From: Pseudodesulfovibrio sp.
GTDB taxonomy: Bacteria; Desulfobacterota; Desulfovibrionia; Desulfovibrionales; Desulfovibrionaceae
Assembly (NCBI GenBank): GCA_016342345.1
Contig: JAEINO010000031.1
Location: forward strand, 1 to 39,997
Reading direction: 5' to 3'
Length of the DNA: 39,997 nt
The position numbers were made by a program, and so were the translations under genes. Positions 36,026-39,997 of this stretch are shown one piece after another. Numbering within the stretch: the stretch's first letter is position 1; each line of letters begins with the position of its first letter. Under the pieces are notes generated by a model. It was not told the origin of the DNA. It did no database searches and was given only the letters and a program-made list of their open reading frames with translations.

Positions 36026-36894
36026 ACGTGACTATCAAGGGGATCGGCATCGCGGCACCATTCGGAGGAAAAGCCGAACTCAAGGCGACGGTTTTGGGTG
36101 AAATCCCTCCGAACGCCCCGCCGCTATACAAAACTACGACAGACAAGTTAAGCAAGTTCATTCCTGCTCGAAAACTCAGACGCATCGACCACTTCACTCG
36201 CATGGCGCTTCTGGCCGCATTCCGAGCGCTTGATGATGCCAACAAGGTGAAAGACCTCCCCCAGAATCTCGGTATTATTCTTTGCACCGGCTATGGTCCC
36301 TCTCAGACCACATTCGACTTTCTGGATTCGATCATCGATGATGGAGCCAAACTCGCTTCGCCCCTCGCCTTCTCCCATTCGGTGCACAACATCCCAACTG
36401 GTGTTCTTTCTCTACTATTGGGTGCGCCCTGCCCCCAGACAACCATCTGCCAGCTAACAAATCCCGTCATGACAGGCCTTCAGACAGCTGCGTTATGGCT
36501 GGCTGAAAAACGGGTCGAATCCGTACTCTTTGGTGCCGTAGATGAGACCACTCCCCTTTTGGAAGAAAATGCACACAGGCTCGCCATGGAAAAAGGACGT
36601 GAGATCAGCACTCCCGTCAGCGAAGGGGCTGTCTTCTTTCTCCTCAACAATCAAGAGCATGGGTACGCAACCATTGAAACGAATACGTCTCTTTCTGAAC
36701 TCAACAACATACCGCTTTTCAGCCACCGCGAACTCCCTAACGCATTGAACCTCGGAACTCTTTTCGGAGCTCTCCCGGTCACAGGAGCCTTCAACCTGGC
36801 CGCGGCTGCATTGTCCATAGAAGGAACAGATCGCAATGCTGGCTACAATGAAGGAAACACGTGGTTACAAGTCTCAGGTCGAACCCATGCATAA
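36022..36894 (+). CDS. Chain-length factor, cysteine-less ketosynthase (ApeC-like)
   Basis: 290 residues, much shorter than a full ketosynthase. The active-site cysteine position is Gln (Q144 in TICQLTNPVMTG, aligned by the distance to the following Gly), the classical CLF substitution. The C-terminal HGTGT and GHT histidine motifs are absent, because the second half of the fold is missing, as in the Ketoacyl-synt_2-type CLFs of aryl-polyene clusters. It controls chain length and supports the paired ketosynthase. It overlaps the ligase gene by eight bases. Confidence 0.87.
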   Translation: MNVTIKGIGIAAPFGGKAELKATVLGEIPPNAPPLYKTTTDKLSKFIPARKLRRIDHFTRMALLAAFRALDDANKVKDLPQNLGIILCTGYGPSQTTFDFLDSIIDDGAKLASPLAFSHSVHNIPTGVLSLLLGAPCPQTTICQLTNPVMTGLQTAALWLAEKRVESVLFGAVDETTPLLEENAHRLAMEKGREISTPVSEGAVFFLLNNQEHGYATIETNTSLSELNNIPLFSHRELPNALNLGTLFGALPVTGAFNLAAAALSIEGTDRNAGYNEGNTWLQVSGRTHA

Positions 36895-38056
36895 CTTTTT
36901 ATTGACCACCGATGACTTTCAAGAAATCCTTTCAAGCCTTCTTTTAGCCGAACTGCCATACGCAGCTCGAATGCAGTTCACTGAAGGGGCATCCCTGACG
37001 CCAGCCTTTGTGCCCACAACACAACTCCTCCCCAATCTTGCTGAGATATCCAGCAAGGTGAGCGCGATGTTTCATACCCCAACGCCTCACACGCTGGGAG
37101 CCTGTTCACTCCGTCAGTGGGCCGAAGCACTTCACGAAGATTGGGGAAACGAAAAGCAGGACATCACCTTCTTCACATCAGGAAGCACTGGAGAACCGAC
37201 CCCTGCAACACAAGCATTCGCAAATCATGAACAAGAAGTTACCGCGCTTGCAGAGATTTTTCATGAACGAAAACGTGTTGTCAGCTTCGTCCCAAGACAT
37301 CATATTTATGGATTTCTCTTCTCGATACTTCTTCCCAAAGCATTAGGTGTTGAAGTCAAATGGGCGGTTCCAATTCCCACACCGGGTTTAACCGAGAGTC
37401 TTCAGAAAGACGACCTTATCGTTGCCTTTCCACTCTTTTGGGAAAAACTCAAAGAAATGAAAATACAGTTCAGCAGAGATCTTTACGGTGTCACATCAAC
37501 CGGACCATGCCCTGCAGAAACCATCCATGCGCTCAAACAGAACGGCCTAAAACGAATCTATGAGATATACGGTTCATCAGAAACCGGTGGCGTAGGCTAC
37601 AGAAAAGACCCTACCTCCGGGTACACCTTACTCCCCTTCTGGGCACGGACAGATGATGAATCCTGCCTGCAAAGAACTAACTCCAATCATGGAAACCAAG
37701 AGTACGCACTTCAAGACATCTTGAATTGGAACGACGCCACAACCTTTACTCCCATGCGAAGGACCGACAATGCTGTCCAAGTGGCCGGAATAAACGTTTA
37801 CCCATCACACGTTCGAAAGATACTTCTTGAGCATCCGTCAATTGCCGATTGCGCCATCAGGTTAATGAGGCCTAAGGAAGGGACCAGACTAAAGGCACTG
37901 ATAATCCTCAACGACAAGGACAGTGACTTGACTCATCTTGAGTTCTCAATAAGAAAATGGGCCAAGAGTCGCCTCAGTCCATATGAACTTCCTGCCGCGT
38001 GGACTTTCAAAGACGAAATTTCAACCAACACACTCGGCAAAGCCCAAGACTGGTAA
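36887..38056 (+). CDS. AMP-dependent acyl-acid ligase (ApeH-like starter-activating enzyme)
   Basis: 389 residues from ATG 36887; a longer start at 36836 lies inside the CLF gene. The ATP-binding A3 motif is FFTSGSTGEPTPA, the A5 motif is YEIYGSSETGG, RRTDNAVQVAGINVYP gives A7-A8, and the C-terminal GK (STNTLGKAQDW) supplies the catalytic Lys. The usual Lys after GxP in A3 is Thr here. The length fits the short ligases of aryl-polyene clusters, which load an aryl acid starter (4-hydroxybenzoate-type) on an ACP. No gene that makes such a starter (ammonia lyase or chorismate lyase) is in the window. Confidence 0.85.
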   Translation: MHNFLLTTDDFQEILSSLLLAELPYAARMQFTEGASLTPAFVPTTQLLPNLAEISSKVSAMFHTPTPHTLGACSLRQWAEALHEDWGNEKQDITFFTSGSTGEPTPATQAFANHEQEVTALAEIFHERKRVVSFVPRHHIYGFLFSILLPKALGVEVKWAVPIPTPGLTESLQKDDLIVAFPLFWEKLKEMKIQFSRDLYGVTSTGPCPAETIHALKQNGLKRIYEIYGSSETGGVGYRKDPTSGYTLLPFWARTDDESCLQRTNSNHGNQEYALQDILNWNDATTFTPMRRTDNAVQVAGINVYPSHVRKILLEHPSIADCAIRLMRPKEGTRLKALIILNDKDSDLTHLEFSIRKWAKSRLSPYELPAAWTFKDEISTNTLGKAQDW

Positions 38057-38074
38057 GGTGAACACAGTTCTCAC

Positions 38075-38103
38075 TTTTCAAAACATAACATCTACAGTAT
38101 AAA
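38075..38103 (+). promoter_or_regulatory. Possible promoter of the small lipoprotein gene
   Basis: TTTTCA (38075-38080) and TATAAA (38098-38103) are 17 bases apart; the -35 is weak (4 of 6), the -10 is good. It lies in the 81-base gap between the ligase and the small lipoprotein. Confidence 0.3.
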
Positions 38104-38137
38104 GTTCATTATTCAGAAAAACTACGTGGAGGAATCT

Positions 38138-38311
38138 ATGTTCAAGAAAATAGCTATTTCGCTACTTGTGATTGCCCTTTCTATTTCTGCCTTTGGATGC
38201 GCTAAAATGGGTGAAGCTACCGGAAAAGCCATCAAGGAAGTAAAAGAAATGCCAGGAGAATTCCATGATGGATATAGCAAAGGGCGCAATTCAGAAGAGG
38301 ATAAGAATTAA
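38138..38311 (+). CDS. Small lipoprotein (57 aa)
   Basis: The ATG at 38138 has a good GGAGG upstream; an ATG at 38126 is less likely. The signal peptide ends AFGC, with a lipid-modified Cys at residue 21. The mature part is about 36 residues, charged, with no family I know, similar in layout to entericidin-type or other small envelope lipoproteins. It lies 81 bases after the ligase and may have its own promoter. Whether it belongs to the polyene system is not clear. Confidence 0.6.
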   Translation: MFKKIAISLLVIALSISAFGCAKMGEATGKAIKEVKEMPGEFHDGYSKGRNSEEDKN

Positions 38312-38327
38312 TTTTTAAGACAACGAA

Positions 38328-38372
38328 TTCGTAATCAGTAGGTCGTCAGTTCAATTCTGATTCCTGGCTCCA
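38328..38372 (+). tRNA. 3' half of tRNA-Thr(CGT), likely attachment-site remnant
   Basis: The sequence gives the anticodon loop TTCGTAA (anticodon CGT), the variable region, a complete T-arm (GTCAG-TTCAATT-CTGAT) and an acceptor strand ending TCCTGGC-T-CCA. The 5' half, including the D-arm and the other acceptor strand, is not present upstream: the anticodon stem fails to pair and the preceding bases belong to the lipoprotein gene end. A tRNA 3' fragment of this kind is the usual product of island integration at a tRNA gene. It is not a functional tRNA. Confidence 0.65.
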
Positions 38373-38506
38373 ACAATTGTAGGCAGTTACGCAAACGCGC
38401 AGATACTTTTTTTGGGGTTCATCCGGGCCGAAGGTACTTTTGACAAAATGAAAGGACATGGCGTCCAACCGATGAGAACACTACCAACCATCGAAAGGAG
38501 AACGCC

Positions 38507-38752
38507 ATGTCCACAAGCTTCATCTACCATGCCTTCGGACTGCAATGCCATGGCTACGTTCGTCAGGAGTTTGTAGCAGGCAATGTCACTCTATCCATTC
38601 GCGCAAAACAAAGACTTGTCTGCGGCCCTCAATGCAGCTCCCGTAACATTATCAAACGTGGTAATTCAGAACGATGGGTAAAGACTGTTCCAACAGGGCA
38701 CAAGCCAGTATGGCTGGTTGTTCCAGTTCAACGAATTGGTCGTCGTGATTGA
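38507..38752 (+). pseudogene. ISL3-family transposase N-terminal fragment
   Basis: 81 codons behind a strong AAGGAG. The start MSTSFIYHAFGLQCHGY, then a cysteine pair (CGPQCSS) and TVPTGHKPVWLVVPVQRIG match the zinc-finger N-terminus of ISL3-type transposases. The catalytic DDE domain is missing; full proteins are about 400 residues. The left end of the IS probably lies near 38410 (GGGGTTCATCCGGG). The 38753-38941 stretch behind it holds an inverted repeat built on CCCTTGCC/GGCAAGGG, but no gene. Confidence 0.75.
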
Positions 38753-38941
38753 GGGAAGGCTCACAAATCCTGTGGGGGGGGCTGACAGGCTCTTAAGAAA
38801 ATGCCCTTGCCTCGGCAAAAGTCTAAGGTTATCAGTCAGGAGGCAAGGCAAGGGAGACCAAGCTGACCCTCTTGAGAACAACCAGTGAATCTTGTCATAC
38901 TCCTTACCGAACAAACTCTTTATCAAAAGGCTCATTTCCTT

Positions 38942-39940
38942 GTGAAGCACCTCCAGCGAATCTTGCTCATCTCCATCGCGATAAGCATCTGCTTTGCCGG
39001 AGGATGCTGCGAAAATAAAAAGACCATGCCTGTTGCCGAACACGGCGTGCTCGATCTTTTCAGCTGGAACTCAACTCTGGATGGACCTGTCGCCCTCAAT
39101 GGCCAATGGGAATTCTATTGGGATCAATTGTTGACTCCCGAGGACTTCGCGGCTGCTAATAACGCCCAGAAAATGAGCGGCTTTCTGAATTTTCCCGGCT
39201 TCTGGAAGGGGTATGACCTTAATGGCCAGAGCCTGCCTCGCGAGGGGCAAGCGACATTTCGCCTGCGCATCCTGCCAAGTCCCGAAAATCGCCAACTAAC
39301 TTTGCGCTTTCTTTCAATTCCGGCCGCCTATCAGATTTGGGCCAACGGAACACTTGTCGCCACAAGTGGGGTGGTGGGAAGAAGCGATCAGACTGAAACG
39401 CCAGATCGTTCCCTGGTTCTGACCAAGATTACAAACGATGGATCGCCAATTGATCTGGTGATGCAGATTTCCAACCACTATTTTCACCTGGGCGGCGTGC
39501 AGACTCCAATCATGTTGGCTGCACCCGGTTCGTTGGAACAGGCTCATTTTCTCACGTGGAGTTGGGGACTGTTGTTTGTGGGCTGCATGCTGTCCATGGC
39601 ACTGTACCATTTTATTCTATACATTTTGAGAAATAAAGACATCTCAACATTGTATTTTGGGTTATACTGCGTTGTATCGACTGTATTATTTGTTATGATT
39701 GACTATTCCGACTGGTTGGCCCGATCGTATCTTCCAGATGCTGATTTTGTAACAATCAGCAAAATTGTACTCATCTGCTTTGCCTCCTCAGCTTCAATAA
39801 TATATCGATTTTACAGATCTTTATACACAAAAGAAGTTCCACGCTTCTTAATTTATCTTTGTGACATCCGAGGATTGATTTTTATTTTCATCGTCCTGTT
39901 TCTGCCCGGTAGAATTATTTATACATTGCTGTCCGGTTAG
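38942..39940 (+). pseudogene. 7TMR-DISM-type sensor, truncated by an IS end
   Basis: The start is taken as GTG 38942, giving a signal peptide with FAGGC; GTG 38885 is an alternative. About 190 residues of a beta-rich extracellular sensing domain (LNGQWEFYWDQLL, then LRFLSIPAAYQIWANG) resemble the DISM extracellular domain. Then four to five membrane helices of the 7TM unit are visible (LLFVGCMLSMALYHFILYIL, STLYFGLYCVVSTVLF and others). Whole proteins continue with the rest of the seven helices and a histidine kinase, cyclase or GGDEF output. Here the frame ends at LLSG, with the stop codon supplied by the IS terminus at 39933. The output domain is lost. Confidence 0.75.
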
Positions 39941-39997
39941 GCGACATAGCTCAGTAGCCTGTAATCGTTGTTGATGTCGTCATGGCGATCATCCGGT
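39933..39997 (-). mobile_element. End of an IS with CCGGTTA terminus and transposase C-terminus, cut by the window
   Basis: CCGGTTA at 39933-39939 has the same terminal seven bases as the IS4-type element at 16279. On the minus strand an open frame enters from the window end and reads PDDRHDDINNDYRLLSYVA, with its stop TAA exactly in the terminal TAACCGG, the same arrangement as in that element. The internal sequence differs, so it is another IS of the same type. It is inserted in the 7TM sensor gene. Confidence 0.5.

Noticed and set aside
38666-39043. Minus-strand frame of 125 aa
   Set aside because: It crosses the ISL3 fragment and the start of the sensor gene and shows no family of its own.
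39940-39960. TAGCTCAG-like sequence that recalls a tRNA D-arm
   Set aside because: No acceptor, anticodon or T-arm follows; the bases read as the transposase C-terminus on the minus strand.
16279-39997. Composite transposon bounded by two CCGGTTA-ended elements
   Set aside because: Both elements share only the terminal bases; their transposase ends differ, and one is inactive.
1-39997. CRISPR arrays and rRNA genes
   Set aside because: No regularly spaced repeats and no rRNA-like sequence were seen on either strand.

Overview
The window looks like an accessory region of a Gram-negative, probably anaerobic bacterium. The best guess is a Desulfovibrio-type sulfate reducer (Desulfobacterota). 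That guess rests on the mix of B12/radical SAM enzymes, outer-membrane lipid machinery and IS types, and is an inference, not something the sequence proves. No ribosomal or other housekeeping gene is present to fix the taxonomy.

Layout. (1) 1-2450: a GC-rich stretch with a long palindrome, then the N-terminal part of a NACHT/STAND-like NTPase that seems truncated. (2) 2454-14979, all on the minus strand: a surface-glycan or flagellin-glycan cluster. It encodes a B12-binding-type radical SAM protein, a multidomain CMP-sugar-synthetase-like protein, two GT2-type glycosyltransferases (one double-headed), a methyltransferase, a GT8 enzyme, a pyruvyltransferase and a very large GT4-type protein. 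An IS110 relic sits inside it. (3) 15100-17490: mobile-element debris, namely a frameshifted IS200 element with both end hairpins intact, a frameshifted DUF6573-like plasmid/ICE gene, and an IS4-type element with two in-frame stops. (4) 18120-38056, all on the plus strand: a lipid/polyene biosynthesis cluster of 20 tightly packed genes behind a good sigma70-type promoter. (5) 38138-39997: a small lipoprotein, the 3' half of a tRNA-Thr(CGT), an ISL3 fragment, and a 7TM sensor cut off by the end of another IS.

The plus-strand cluster is the main point of interest. It carries almost all the parts of an aryl-polyene (APE) type II PKS: ketoreductase, ketosynthases, a ketosynthase/chain-length-factor pair with Gln in place of the CLF cysteine, two ACPs, an AMP ligase, two hotdog dehydratase subunits, a thioesterase, a LolA-like carrier, an MMPL exporter, a DUF3261 lipoprotein, a GT2-DUF2062 protein, and PlsC- and LpxL-type acyltransferases. 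It also has parts not in the standard APE set: a phytoene-desaturase/retinol-saturase-like flavoprotein, a B12-type radical SAM enzyme, and a radical SAM-SPASM protein fused to the ApeP-like dehydratase subunit. Flavoprotein, radical SAM and FabB/F genes together recall the candidate ladderane-lipid clusters of anammox bacteria. My reading is an APE-ladderane hybrid. It would make a modified polyene lipid that is tailored by radical chemistry, acylated and glycosylated, and exported to the outer membrane.

The polyene cluster lies between mobile debris on one side and a tRNA 3' fragment on the other, so it may sit on an integrated island. The other att site and the donor tRNA are not in this window.
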